DNA of 64,000 nt from positions 45,079 through 109,078 of the forward strand of contig JAGAMC010000027.1 in the NCBI GenBank assembly GCA_017624915.1. Direction: 5' to 3'. Below are positions 1 through 10,200 of this stretch, piece after piece. The translations under genes and the position numbers were made by a program. Position 1 is the stretch's first letter, and the number at the start of each line of letters is the position of its first letter. The notes under the pieces were generated by a model. It was given only the letters and a program-made list of their open reading frames with translations. It was not told the origin of the DNA and did not search any database. The DNA comes from Oscillospiraceae bacterium (lineage in GTDB: Bacteria; Bacillota; Clostridia; Oscillospirales; Oscillospiraceae).

Positions 1-765
1 TACGGCGGAAACGCCATGATCTCCGAAGAACTGCGCCATGCGGTCATCTCCGACATCATTCTGCTGTCTCTGGTCGGCATCCGGGTGGCGGTGGTCCACG
101 GCGGCGGCCCTGAGATCAGCGGCATGCTCAAGAAGATCGGCAAGGAGTCCAAATTTGTGGACGGCCTGCGCTATACCGATGAGGAGACCATGGACATCGT
201 GCAGCAGATCCTGTGCGGCAAGGTGAACAAGGATCTTGTAGCTACCCTGAACCGCATGGGCGGCAAGGCCCTTGGCCTGTGCGGCATGGACGGTGCGCTG
301 TTCCAGGCCAAGTGTCTGGACGACAAGTACGGCCAGGTGGGCGAGATCATCAAGGTGGATGCCGGTGTGGTGGAGGATGCTCTGAACAACGGCTATATCC
401 CTGTGGTGTCCACTGTGGCTCAGGGTGTGGATGCCGAATGTTCCTACAACATCAACGCTGACACTGCCGCGGCCAAGCTGGCCACGGCGCTGGGCGCCGA
501 GCGCCTGATCCTGCTGACCGATGTGCGCGGTCTGCTGCGTGACCCCAAGGACGAGAACACACTCATTCCCGATGTGCATATTTCTCAGGTGCCCGAGCTG
601 GTTCAGGACGGCATCATCTCCGGCGGCATGATCCCCAAGATGGAGTGCTGTGTAGAGGCGGTGCGCTCCGGCGTGAACAGCGCCGTCATCATCGACGGCC
701 GAGTGCCCCACTCCATCCTGATCGAGCTGCTGTCCGATGAAGGTATCGGCACCATGCTCCACTGA
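1..765 (+). CDS. argB: Acetylglutamate kinase, 5' end cut by window edge
   Basis: Phosphorylates N-acetyl-L-glutamate with ATP, the second step of arginine biosynthesis in the cytoplasm. The reading frame is open from base 1 (Y-G-G-N-A-M is the conserved stretch just after the N-terminal lysine of the family), so the first 40 or so residues lie outside the window. Visible family motifs are the glycine-rich HGGGPEI substrate loop, YNINADTAAAKLA, LTDVRGL and GGMIPKMECCVEAV near the C terminus. It is followed after 15 bases by argD with an AGGAGG site and then argF, so these three are one arginine operon. Whether the enzyme is arginine-inhibited cannot be decided because the N-terminal helix is missing. 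Confidence 0.96.
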   Translation, partial: YGGNAMISEELRHAVISDIILLSLVGIRVAVVHGGGPEISGMLKKIGKESKFVDGLRYTDEETMDIVQQILCGKVNKDLVATLNRMGGKALGLCGMDGALFQAKCLDDKYGQVGEIIKVDAGVVEDALNNGYIPVVSTVAQGVDAECSYNINADTAAAKLATALGAERLILLTDVRGLLRDPKDENTLIPDVHISQVPELVQDGIISGGMIPKMECCVEAVRSGVNSAVIIDGRVPHSILIELLSDEGIGTMLH

Positions 766-780
766 TAAGGAGGCAATACC

Positions 781-1965
781 ATGAGCTTTGAACAGATCAA
801 ACAGCTGGATCACCAGTATGTGATGCAGTCCTACGGCCGCTTTGACGTGGCTATTGACCACGGCAAGGGCGCTACCCTCTGGGATGTGGAGGGGAAGGAG
901 TATATCGACTTCACCTCCGGAATCGGCGTGTGCAGCCTGGGCTACGGCGATGAGGAATGGGCAAAAAGTATTTACGATCAGGCCCTGAAGCTGGGCCATA
1001 TCTCCAACCTGTTTTATTCCGAGCCTTACATCAAGGCCGCACAGAAACTGTGCGAGCGCACCGGCATGAGCAACGCCTTCTTTGCAAACTCCGGCGCGGA
1101 GAGCAACGAGGGCATGATCAAGCTGGCCCGCAAGTATTCCTTCGACCGGTACGGCAAGGGCAGAGGGACCGTTATCACCCTGAACAAGTCTTTCCACGGC
1201 CGCACCATCACCACTCTGGCCGCCACCGGTCAGGACGTGTTCCACAACTATTTCTTCCCCTTTACCGAGGGCTTCCGTCACGCCGACGCCAACGACATGG
1301 ACAGTCTGGAAAGCGTGGCCGGACACGACGTATGCGCCGTGATGATGGAGCTTGTACAGGGCGAGGGCGGCGTACTGCCTCTGGACGCGGGCTTCGTGCA
1401 GAAGGTGGCCGCCCTGTGTGCCGAGCGGGACTGGCTGCTGCTTATTGACGAGGTGCAGACCGGCGTGGGCCGCACCGGCTCCCTGTTTGCATTCCAGCAG
1501 TACGGCATTCAGCCTGACGTGGTATCTTTTGCAAAGGGTATTGCCGGTGGTCTGCCTTTCGGCGGCATCATGGCCAACGAGAAGTGCGCCGGGGTCTTCA
1601 CCCCCGCCACCCACGCCACCACCTTCGGCGGCAACCCCATCGCCGCTGCCGCGGCCTGCACCGTGCTGGACCGTCTGGACGACGACATGCTGGCTCAGGT
1701 TAAGGAAAAGGGCGCGTACCTGCGCGAGCAGATCGAGGCTCTGAACCTGCCCTGTCTGGGCGCCACCCGTGGCATGGGGCTGATGATCGGCATTGAGGTC
1801 AAGGGCGAAAAGACCAATAAGGAGCTGGCGGCAAAGCTGATCGCAAACGGCCTGCTGTGCCTGACCGCCGGCCCGGGCCTGCGCCTGCTGCCACCCCTGA
1901 CCATTACCAAGGAGGAGATGGACAAGGGTATTGCCATCATGAAGCAGACCCTGTCTGCCATCTGA
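781..1965 (+). CDS. argD: Acetylornithine aminotransferase
   Basis: PLP-dependent class III aminotransferase of 394 residues, the usual family length, which transfers an amino group from glutamate to N-acetylglutamate semialdehyde in arginine synthesis. Seen in the sequence: NSGAESNEGMIKLAR near residue 103, LIDEVQTGVGRTG near 221 with the pyridoxal-contacting aspartate, and the Schiff-base lysine at about K252 in SFAKGIAGGLPFGG. The ATG follows AAGGAGG by 7 bases. It sits between argB and argF with gaps of 15 and 17 bases, which favours the arginine role over the related ornithine or GABA aminotransferases. Confidence 0.95.
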   Translation: MSFEQIKQLDHQYVMQSYGRFDVAIDHGKGATLWDVEGKEYIDFTSGIGVCSLGYGDEEWAKSIYDQALKLGHISNLFYSEPYIKAAQKLCERTGMSNAFFANSGAESNEGMIKLARKYSFDRYGKGRGTVITLNKSFHGRTITTLAATGQDVFHNYFFPFTEGFRHADANDMDSLESVAGHDVCAVMMELVQGEGGVLPLDAGFVQKVAALCAERDWLLLIDEVQTGVGRTGSLFAFQQYGIQPDVVSFAKGIAGGLPFGGIMANEKCAGVFTPATHATTFGGNPIAAAAACTVLDRLDDDMLAQVKEKGAYLREQIEALNLPCLGATRGMGLMIGIEVKGEKTNKELAAKLIANGLLCLTAGPGLRLLPPLTITKEEMDKGIAIMKQTLSAI

Positions 1966-1982
1966 TTTAAGGAGGAAACACC

Positions 1983-2903
1983 GTGAAGAAAGACCTGTTG
2001 AAGCTGCTGGACCTGTCCGGCGAGGAGATCCTGCACATTCTGGACACAGCCGACCAGCTCAAATACAACCAGAAGCACGGCATCCAGCACGACTACCTCA
2101 AGGGCCAGACCCTTGCCATGATCTTTGAAAAGAACTCCACCCGCACCCGTGTCTCCTTTGAGACCGGTATGTTCCAGCTGGGCGGCCACGCCCTGTTCCT
2201 GTCCGGCAAGGAAAGCCAGATCGGCCGCGGCGAGCCCATTGAGGACACCGCCCGCGTCCTGTCCCGCTACTGTGACGGCATCATGATCCGCACCTTCTCT
2301 CAGGAGGGCGTGGAGAAGCTGGCCCAGTACGCCGACATTCCTGTCATCAACGGTCTGACCGACTTCTGCCACCCCTGTCAGGTGCTGGCTGATCTGATGA
2401 CCATCCGGGAGCATAAGGCCAAGCTGGCCGGCCTGAAGATGTGCTACATCGGCGACGGCAACAACATGGCCAACTCCCTGATCGTGGGTGGCCTCAAGTG
2501 CGGCATGGAGGTGGCGGTGGCCTGCCCCGAGGGCTACGACCCCGACTCCGCCGTGCTGGAATTTGCCAAGAGCGATCCCGGCTTCAAGTTCACCCTGTGC
2601 CGTAAGCCTGCCGATGCCGCCGTGGGCGCCGACGCCGTCTTCACCGACGTGTGGGCCTCCATGGGTCAGGAGGGCGAGAAGGCCGAGCGTGAAAAGGCCT
2701 TTGCCGGCATTTACTGCGTGGACGAAGAGCTGATGAAGCTGACCAACCCCGGCTGCATGGTGCAGCACTGCCTGCCCGCCCACCGGGGCGAGGAGATCAC
2801 CGCCGATGTGTTTGAGGCACACGCCACCGAAATTTTCGATGAGGCGGAGAACCGCCTGCATGCCCAGAAAGCGGTCATGTACCTGCTGATGAAAAAGGAC
2901 TGA
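1983..2903 (+). CDS. argF: Ornithine carbamoyltransferase
   Basis: Makes citrulline from ornithine and carbamoyl phosphate. The 306-residue product has the carbamoyl-phosphate loop STRTR at residues 52-56, HPCQ at 130-133 and the HCLPAHRGEEI segment near the C terminus, all diagnostic of ornithine rather than aspartate transcarbamoylases. An AAGGAGG site lies 7 bases before a GTG start (bases 1983-1985). It is the last gene of the argB-argD-argF unit and is followed by a strong intrinsic terminator. A catabolic role (arcB) is unlikely because no arginine deiminase or carbamate kinase gene is adjacent. Confidence 0.95.
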   Translation: MKKDLLKLLDLSGEEILHILDTADQLKYNQKHGIQHDYLKGQTLAMIFEKNSTRTRVSFETGMFQLGGHALFLSGKESQIGRGEPIEDTARVLSRYCDGIMIRTFSQEGVEKLAQYADIPVINGLTDFCHPCQVLADLMTIREHKAKLAGLKMCYIGDGNNMANSLIVGGLKCGMEVAVACPEGYDPDSAVLEFAKSDPGFKFTLCRKPADAAVGADAVFTDVWASMGQEGEKAEREKAFAGIYCVDEELMKLTNPGCMVQHCLPAHRGEEITADVFEAHATEIFDEAENRLHAQKAVMYLLMKKD

Positions 2904-2905
2904 GG

Positions 2906-2941
2906 AAAGAAGGCTGACGTTTGTTCGTCAGCCTTCTTTTT
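2906..2941 (+). terminator. Intrinsic terminator after argF
   Basis: A 14-bp stem (AAAGAAGGCTGACG paired with CGTCAGCCTTCTTT) with a 6-base loop runs into a T tract three bases after the argF stop codon. It closes the arginine operon. Confidence 0.92.
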
Positions 2942-3030
2942 GTGCTGCGTGCGGTTGTAAATAGTCCTTTTTTTAGGGCTGATTTTATGCTAAACTAAAA
3001 TCAAATCATTTCCGGCATGGAGGTGGCAGG

Positions 3031-6000
3031 ATGCTGAACTTGATCATCGGGCGCAGCGGGACGGGCAAGTCCACGCTGGTGCTGGAACGGATGTGCAAAC
3101 AGGGGCAGGGTCAGAATATCCTGCTGGTGCCGGACCCCCAGTCCCACGAGACGGAGCGCCGGCTGTGCCAGCAGGGCGGCGCGGGCGTCAGCCTGTATGC
3201 CGAGGTACTCACCTTCAGCCGCCTTGCAAACCGCGTGTTTCAGACCGCGGGCGGCCTTGGCAGGCGGGAACTGGACGGCGGCGGCCGGCTGCTGCTTATG
3301 TATCGGGCGGCCCAGTCGGTAGCCGGCCGGCTCAAGGTCTATGCCCGTCCATCCAGAAGACCTGCCTTTCTCACCGGCCTTCTGGACACGGCGGACGAGC
3401 TGAAAAGCTGCTGCATCCCCCCGGAGCGGCTGTGCGCCGTGGGAGAGGAGATCGGCGGCAATGACGGAGACAGGCTGTGGGATCTGGGCCTTATTTGCGG
3501 AGCATATGACGCCATGACGGCCAATATAGCCCTCGACCCCCGGGACCGGCTGACCCGCGCGGCCCAAAAGCTGGCCGACTGCCGCTGGGCACAGGGGAAC
3601 CGCTTCTATCTGGATGGCTTCATTGATTTCACACCCCAACAGATGGAGATCATTCGCCTGCTGCTGCAGCAGGGGGATTGTGTGACGGTGGCATTGACCT
3701 GTGACCACCTGAATGAGGATGAGGACGGCGCGGGCATCTTCTCCGCCGCCCGGCGTACAGCGGCTCAGCTGCGCCGCATGGCGCAGGAAATGGGGCACAG
3801 CTGCACCGTGGAGGTATGTGAGCAGCCCGCTCCCGGCCGCTCCGATGCCATGACGGCTGTGGAGACCCGGTTGTTTGGACAGCTTGCCGGGAAGCGTGTC
3901 CCCTGTGGCGATGACGTGCAGCTGTTTTGCGCTCCCGACGCCCGGACCGAGGTGGAGTGGACGGCGGCAAAAATTCTGGAGCTTGTGCGGGACAAGGGAC
4001 TGCGCTACCGTGATATCGGCGTGGTGGCCCGGTCCTATGACCGCTACGACGGGCTGGTGGAATCGGTATTTGACCGCTACGGCATCCCCGTGTTCCGCTC
4101 CGCCATGAGCGATATTCTGCAAAAGCCCGTGCTTACGCTGATGTGCGCGGCACTGGACGCGGTGTCCGGCGGCTACAGCTATGACGATATGTTCCGCTAC
4201 CTGAAGACCGACCTGACGGATGTGAGCCGGGAAGAGCGGGACATATTGGAGAACTATGTGCTCAAATGGGACATCCGGGGCAGAAAATGGACACAGGAAT
4301 CGCCCTGGGTCATGCATCCCAGAGGGTACGGCTTTGCTATGGAGGACGCGGACAGGGAGCTTTTGGACAAGCTGGACAGCCTGCGCCGCAGGGTGGCCGC
4401 CCCGTTGGAGCGACTGCGCACGGAACGGGACCGGACCGGACGGGGACAGGCCTCTGCCCTGTACGCGTTTTTGGAGGAGATCGGACTGAGCGCCCGGCTG
4501 GAGGAACGCTGCGACCGGCTGCGCCAACAGGGGCAGCTGGGCCTTGCGCAGGAGTACCGCCAGCTGTGGGAAATTCTGTGCGGCGGTCTTGAACAGTGTG
4601 CCCGGCTGCTGGACGACTGTCATGTGGAGCCGGATGAATTTTCCAAGCTGCTGCGCCTTGTGCTGTCCCAGTACGAGGTGGGCACCATACCGGTCTCCCT
4701 TGACCGCGTGGCCGCGGGGGAGATGGTGCGCCAGAGCGGACACGGGGTAAAGGTGCTGTTCCTGCTGGGTGCGGACGACAACTCCATCCCCGCGGTGAAT
4801 CAGACCGCCCGGCTGCTGTCCGATGATGACCGGGAGCTGCTGGCGGCCTACGGCATGGAACTTGGCCTGCGGGGCAAAGACAGACTGTACCGGGAGATGA
4901 CGGCGGTGTACACCGCCTGTACCTGCCCTGACCGGATGCTGATCGTCACATGGCCCTGCCGGAACGGCAGCGAGGAGCTTCAGCCCTCTTTTCTGGTGGA
5001 GCGGCTGCGGCGCATTTTCCCTGACCTTGTGACACAGGAGGAGGGGGACGGCAGCTTCCGGCTGGCGGCGCCCCGGGCTGCGCTGGAGCGGGCGGGAGAC
5101 GTGGCGGAAGTTCGCCGCGCCCTTGAGCAAATGCCCCAATGGCGCCCTCAGGTGGAGCGGATGGAGCGGGCGGCCCGCTGGGAGCGGGGCAGCCTGTCCC
5201 GTGAGGCGGTGGACCGGCTTTACGGCAAGCGGGTGCCCATGTCCGCGTCCAGAATGGATAAGTATAAATCCTGCCACTTCTCCTACTTCATGCGCTACGG
5301 GCTCAAGGCCGAACCCCGGCGCAGCGCCGGCTTTGACGCTCCTGAGTACGGCACCTTTGTACACTATGTCATGGAGCACGTATTCCGGGAGGACAGCTGG
5401 CGCGGCGGGGACGGCGGGATCGATACCGCTGCCCTCAAGGAGCTGACCCGCCGGGCGGTGGAGCGGTATGTGCAGGAGGAGCTGGGCGGGCTGGCCCACC
5501 AGAGTGCGCGGTTCGTGTACCTGTTCCGCCGGCTTGCAGCGGGCGTGGATCAGGTGGTGGAGAATGTGGCGCAGGAGCTTGCGGCATCCCGCTTTGTGCC
5601 CTTGGACTTTGAACTTGGCTTTGGACGCGGGCAGGAGCTGCCCCCGGTGGAGCTGACCGGAGATGGCGTGACCGTCAGTGTCACCGGATTTGTGGACCGG
5701 GTGGACGGATGGGAAAAGGACGGGAAGCTCTATCTGCGCGTGGTGGACTATAAAACAGGCAAAAAGACCTTTGACCTGACTGAGGTGGCCAACGGTATGG
5801 GCCTGCAGATGCTGCTTTACCTGTTTGCCCTGCAGCACATGGGAGAGGAGCGCTACGGCAAGAGTGTGGTCCCGGCGGGCGTTATGTACCTGCCCGCCCG
5901 GGAGGTCACCGTATCCGGCAGTCTGGGCATGACCGAGGCCGAACGCAAAAAGCTTGTGGACAAGCAGCTGCGACGCCACGGACTTGTGCTGGACGACCCT

Positions 6001-6396
6001 CAGGTGCTTCAGGCCATGGAGCGGCCGGGGGAGGAGGGCATCCGCTTTTTGCCGGTCAAGCTGACAAAGAGCGGACTGTCCGGTGACGGACTTGTGACGG
6101 CCCGGCGGTTTGCCCGTCTGGAACGCCATGTGGAGCGCGTGCTGCGGGATATCTGCAGTGAGATCGCCGCGGGCAACATTGCCGCAGACCCCTTCTGGCG
6201 GGGACAGGACCGCAATGCCTGCCGCTTCTGCGACTATGCGGCCGCCTGCCACTTTGAGGAGGGACGGGGCGGCGACTGCCGCCGGTGGCTGTCCGGTGTA
6301 AAGGCGGAGGAGTTCTGGCAGCAGGTGGCCAAAGACGGCCCCGGAGACGAAGAAGCCGATCCCGAAGAAAAAGAAGGAAACGAACATGAACAATAA
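3031..6396 (+). CDS. addB: ATP-dependent helicase/deoxyribonuclease subunit B
   Basis: AddB subunit of the AddAB helicase-nuclease that resects double-strand breaks for RecA loading; 1121 residues, normal for the family. An N-terminal Walker A (GRSGTGKST, residues 7-15) is followed by an inactivated-helicase-like body, and the C-terminal RecB-type nuclease has VVDYKTGKK near residue 903. The four cysteines of the family's iron-sulfur cluster are visible: one at about 748 (KSCHF) and a C-x2-C-x5-C set at about 1064, 1067 and 1073, the same spacing as in Bacillus AddB. The last 25 residues are an acidic tail. The ATG follows GGAGGTGG. The stop overlaps the next gene by 11 bases, implying translational coupling. 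Confidence 0.96.
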   Translation: MLNLIIGRSGTGKSTLVLERMCKQGQGQNILLVPDPQSHETERRLCQQGGAGVSLYAEVLTFSRLANRVFQTAGGLGRRELDGGGRLLLMYRAAQSVAGRLKVYARPSRRPAFLTGLLDTADELKSCCIPPERLCAVGEEIGGNDGDRLWDLGLICGAYDAMTANIALDPRDRLTRAAQKLADCRWAQGNRFYLDGFIDFTPQQMEIIRLLLQQGDCVTVALTCDHLNEDEDGAGIFSAARRTAAQLRRMAQEMGHSCTVEVCEQPAPGRSDAMTAVETRLFGQLAGKRVPCGDDVQLFCAPDARTEVEWTAAKILELVRDKGLRYRDIGVVARSYDRYDGLVESVFDRYGIPVFRSAMSDILQKPVLTLMCAALDAVSGGYSYDDMFRYLKTDLTDVSREERDILENYVLKWDIRGRKWTQESPWVMHPRGYGFAMEDADRELLDKLDSLRRRVAAPLERLRTERDRTGRGQASALYAFLEEIGLSARLEERCDRLRQQGQLGLAQEYRQLWEILCGGLEQCARLLDDCHVEPDEFSKLLRLVLSQYEVGTIPVSLDRVAAGEMVRQSGHGVKVLFLLGADDNSIPAVNQTARLLSDDDRELLAAYGMELGLRGKDRLYREMTAVYTACTCPDRMLIVTWPCRNGSEELQPSFLVERLRRIFPDLVTQEEGDGSFRLAAPRAALERAGDVAEVRRALEQMPQWRPQVERMERAARWERGSLSREAVDRLYGKRVPMSASRMDKYKSCHFSYFMRYGLKAEPRRSAGFDAPEYGTFVHYVMEHVFREDSWRGGDGGIDTAALKELTRRAVERYVQEELGGLAHQSARFVYLFRRLAAGVDQVVENVAQELAASRFVPLDFELGFGRGQELPPVELTGDGVTVSVTGFVDRVDGWEKDGKLYLRVVDYKTGKKTFDLTEVANGMGLQMLLYLFALQHMGEERYGKSVVPAGVMYLPAREVTVSGSLGMTEAERKKLVDKQLRRHGLVLDDPQVLQAMERPGEEGIRFLPVKLTKSGLSGDGLVTARRFARLERHVERVLRDICSEIAAGNIAADPFWRGQDRNACRFCDYAAACHFEEGRGGDCRRWLSGVKAEEFWQQVAKDGPGDEEADPEEKEGNEHEQ

Positions 6397-7222
6397 CAGT
6401 AAGAACGTCCTTATCATCAACGATATGCCCGGCTACGGCAAGGTGGCGCTGGCCGCCATGCTGCCGGTGCTGTCCCACATGGGCCACAGTGTTTACAATC
6501 TGCCCACCGCGCTGGTGTCCAACACGCTGGACTACGGAAAGTTCACCATTCTGGACACCACCGAGTATATGAAGGGCGCCATTGAGGTGTGGAAGCAGCT
6601 TGGCTTTCAGTTTGACTGCATTACCACCGGCTTTCTGGCCGGAGCCGAGCAGGTGGATATTATCCGCCAGTTTATTGACAGCCAGAAAAAAGAGGGGCTT
6701 CTGGTCATGACCGATCCCATCATGGGGGATGACGGCGCACTGTACAACGGCGTGACTCCCGAGACGGTGGACAATATGCGCCGACTTCTCGGTGTGGCAG
6801 ACGTGATCGTCCCCAACGTGACCGAGGCACAGTTCCTCACCGGCCTTTACGAGGGTGCGCCCAGCCTGAGCGCTGAGCAGGCCCGGCAGGTGGTGGACGG
6901 ACTGCGGGCCTTCGGTCCCCGCTCGGTCATCGTGACCAGCGGAGTTGCCGCCGAGAGCGGGGAGCATGTGGTCTGGGGCTATGACCATGCCCAGGATGAG
7001 TATTTTACCATCCCCTACAGGTTCATCCGTGTCCACTTCCCCGGCACCGGGGATATGTTCTCCGCCGTGCTGCTGGGTGAACTGCTCAAGGGCAAACAGC
7101 TGCGTCCGGCGGTAAAACGGGCCATGGACGTGCTGGAAAAACTCATTTTCCTTGAGCAGGATGAGCTTGAAAAGAACAAGGGTATTCGGATCGAGAAGTA
7201 TCTTGATGTGCTCAATGACTGA
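6386..7222 (+). CDS. Pyridoxamine/pyridoxal kinase family protein
   Basis: Ribokinase-superfamily kinase of 278 residues that probably phosphorylates pyridoxamine, pyridoxine or pyridoxal to supply PLP. The N terminus (INDMPGYGKVALAAMLPVL) and NVTEAQFLTG are typical of the PdxK/PdxY branch, and the anion-hole motif GTGDMFSA near residue 219 carries the catalytic aspartate. It starts inside the end of addB (11-base overlap) and is followed after 25 bases by addA, so it is co-transcribed with the DNA-repair subunits although its chemistry is unrelated. Vitamer specificity cannot be told from sequence. Confidence 0.85.
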   Translation: MNNNSKNVLIINDMPGYGKVALAAMLPVLSHMGHSVYNLPTALVSNTLDYGKFTILDTTEYMKGAIEVWKQLGFQFDCITTGFLAGAEQVDIIRQFIDSQKKEGLLVMTDPIMGDDGALYNGVTPETVDNMRRLLGVADVIVPNVTEAQFLTGLYEGAPSLSAEQARQVVDGLRAFGPRSVIVTSGVAAESGEHVVWGYDHAQDEYFTIPYRFIRVHFPGTGDMFSAVLLGELLKGKQLRPAVKRAMDVLEKLIFLEQDELEKNKGIRIEKYLDVLND

Positions 7223-7247
7223 GTAACTGTAAACGGAGGTGTCCGCA

Positions 7248-10200
7248 ATGGCTTTTCTCCTGACAGACGAACAGAAACGGGCGGTGGAAAACCGGGGCGG
7301 AGCACTGCTGGTGTCCGCGGCTGCCGGCTCCGGCAAGACCCGTGTGCTGGTGGAGCGGCTGATGGACCGGGTGAGCCGGCACGGGGCGGATATCGACCGC
7401 TTTCTGGTCATCACCTACACCAAGGCCGCGGCGGCGGAACTGCGGGGGCGCATTGCCCGGGAACTGAATGAGCGGCTGGCAGAAAATCCCGCGGACGGGC
7501 ATCTGAGAAAGCAGACCACCCTGCTCTACCGAGCCCAGATCTCCACCATCCACGCCTTCTGCGCGGGACTGCTGCGGGAAAATGCCGCCGCGCTGGACAT
7601 GGACCCGGACTTTCGCCTGTGTGACGAGGGGGAGGCGGCGGTGCTCATGTCACAGGCGCTGGACCGCCTGATGGAGCGCCGGTACGAGCAGCTCGATCCG
7701 AACAGTGATTTTGCCCACCTGGTGGACACTATGTCCGCCGGGCGGGATGACAGCCGGCTGGTGCAGATCGTGCTGGACGTGTTCCGCCGTATCCAGAGCC
7801 ATCCGGACCCTGATCAGTGGCTGACCGATCAGGAGAAAGTCTGGAAGCTGGAGGGTATAGACGATGTGGCCCGGACTGCCTGGGGTGCGGCCCTGATGGA
7901 GCAGCTTCGGGGACAGGCGGCCTACAGCCTTGACCGGCTGGAGCTTGCGCTGGGGCTGTGCGGCGCGGACCCTGTGCTGGCGGCCAACTATGCCCCTTCA
8001 CTGGAGCAAAGCGCGCAGGAGGTGCGCGCGCTGTGCCGGGCGCAGAGCTGGGATCAGGTGTGTGAAGCCCTGCCTGTGACCTTTGCGCCGGTGGGCCGAA
8101 AACGGGGCGTAGAGGATGTGCAGACGGCCGAACGGGTCAAGGGGCTGCGCACCCGGGCAAAGGCCCAGCTTGACAAGCTGGCGGGCTGGTTCGAGGAGGA
8201 CAGCGCCCAGCTGCTGCACGACCTGCGCAAAGCGAGCCCCGCGGTGATGGGGCTGCTGGCGCTGGTGCGTGATTTTGATGAGGAATACCGGCAGGAAAAG
8301 CGGCGGCGCAATGTGGTGGACTTTTCCGATCTGGAGCATCTGGCGGTGCGCCTGCTCTATGACCCCCGGACCGGCATGCAGACGGACCTGGCACGTAACT
8401 GCAGCCTGCGCTTTGACGAGGTCATGGTGGACGAGTTTCAGGACACCAATCAGGTGCAGAACGCCATTTTTCGGGCTGTGTCCGACGGCGGACGGGACCT
8501 GTTCACCGTGGGCGATGTGAAGCAGTCCATTTACCGCTTCCGGCTGGCCGACCCCACCATCTTCCTGCAGCGTTACCAGACGTTTAAGCTGTGGGATGAG
8601 GCCGGGGAGGGCGAGCCCCGCAAGCTGATGCTCAGCCGCAATTTCCGATCCCGGCCCCAGGTGCTGGAGGGGGTCAACGACCTGTTCCGTGACCTGATGA
8701 GCCGGCAGTTTGGCGAGATGGACTACACCGATGATCAGGCCCTTGTTCCCGGTGCGGACTTCCCGGAAGAGGGGGACTGGCGGGTAGAGCTGGATGTGGT
8801 GGATACGGGCGCGGAGGACGACGACCCGGAGGAGCGTGAGGACAAGAATCTGCTGGAGGCCCGAAACGCCGCCCGACGCATCCGTCAGCTGCTGGATGAG
8901 GGGATGCCTGTTGGCGGCCGACCCCTGCGGGCTGACGATGTGATGATCCTGCTGCGGTCTCCCGGCCCGGTGCTCCATCACTATATCCGGGCGCTGAACG
9001 AACAGAATATCCCCTGGTCGGCAGACACGGGGGAGGATTTCTTCTCTTTTACCGAGGTGAACGTGGCCCTGTCGCTGCTGCGTATCGTGGACAACCCGCG
9101 CCAGGACGTGGCCCTCATTTCCGCACTGCGCTCCCCGGTGTATGATTTTTCCGCAGACCGACTTGCGCAGCTGCGGGCGCAGGCCAAAGGCGACTTTTTC
9201 ACCGCCGTGACCGAAGCGGCCCAACGGGGGGAAGAGGACTGCGCGGCTTTTTTGGAGGAACTGGACGAATTGCGCTTCGGCGCGAGCGACCGCACCTGCA
9301 GCCAGATGGTCTGGCATATCTACGAACAGACCAATCTGCTGGGACTGTTTTCCGCCATGCCCGAGGGGGACAGCCGCCGCTCGCACTTGCTCACTGTGTA
9401 TCAGCTGGCCCGGCAGCAGGAGGGGGCGGGCTGCCACACTCTGTTCGACTTCCTGCTGCGGCTGGATCGGCTGCGGGACAGCGGTCAGCCCATTTCCTCC
9501 GGAGGTGCCGCCCGGGAGGGCGGTGTGCGCATCCTGTCCATACACCGCTCCAAGGGCCTGGAAGCGCCGGTGGTGCTGGTGTGCGGGCTGGCCCGCCGCT
9601 TTAATCGGGTGGACATGTACCAGCCGGTCCTGTTCCACTCCGAACTGGGCATCGGACCTAAGTATCTGGACCGGGAACGCCGCATCGAGCTGAACACCGT
9701 TGCCCGCCGGGCTGTGGCGCAGACGCTGGACAGCGAAATGCTGGCGGAGGAGCTGCGGCTTCTCTATGTGGCCATGACCCGGGCCAAGGAAAAACTGATC
9801 CTGTCTGTGGCCATGCCCCGGCTGGGGCAGGCCCTTGCCGGACTGAAGGAGGATCTGGGCATTCCGCCGGCCCCGCAGGCCTTGGCCGGCTGCTCATCCA
9901 TGGCCCAGTGGGTGCTGCTGAGCGTCATGAGCCGCAGATCCGGTCAGGAACTGCGTGAACTGGCAGGCGCAAGTGAACCCGCACAGACAGACTACACCTA
10001 TGGCTGGGACGTGCGTGTGGTGGACGCAACAGCACCGGTGCAGCGCATCCGCGGGAATAAGACCGGGGAAAAGGAGCGGACCGGGCCGGACCCGGAACTG
10101 CTGCGGGAGCGCTTTGCCTGGCAGTACGAGCATGCCGAAGCGGCGGATATTCCATCCAAAATCACCGCCACCCAGCTCAAGGGGCGCACACTGGATCAGG

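Noticed and set aside
3001-6420. A 1139-codon open frame on the minus strand across all of addB
   Set aside because: It is the antisense shadow of a GC-rich gene: it has no ribosome-binding site, a histidine/proline/glutamine-rich composition unlike any protein family, and addB on the plus strand has every expected motif.
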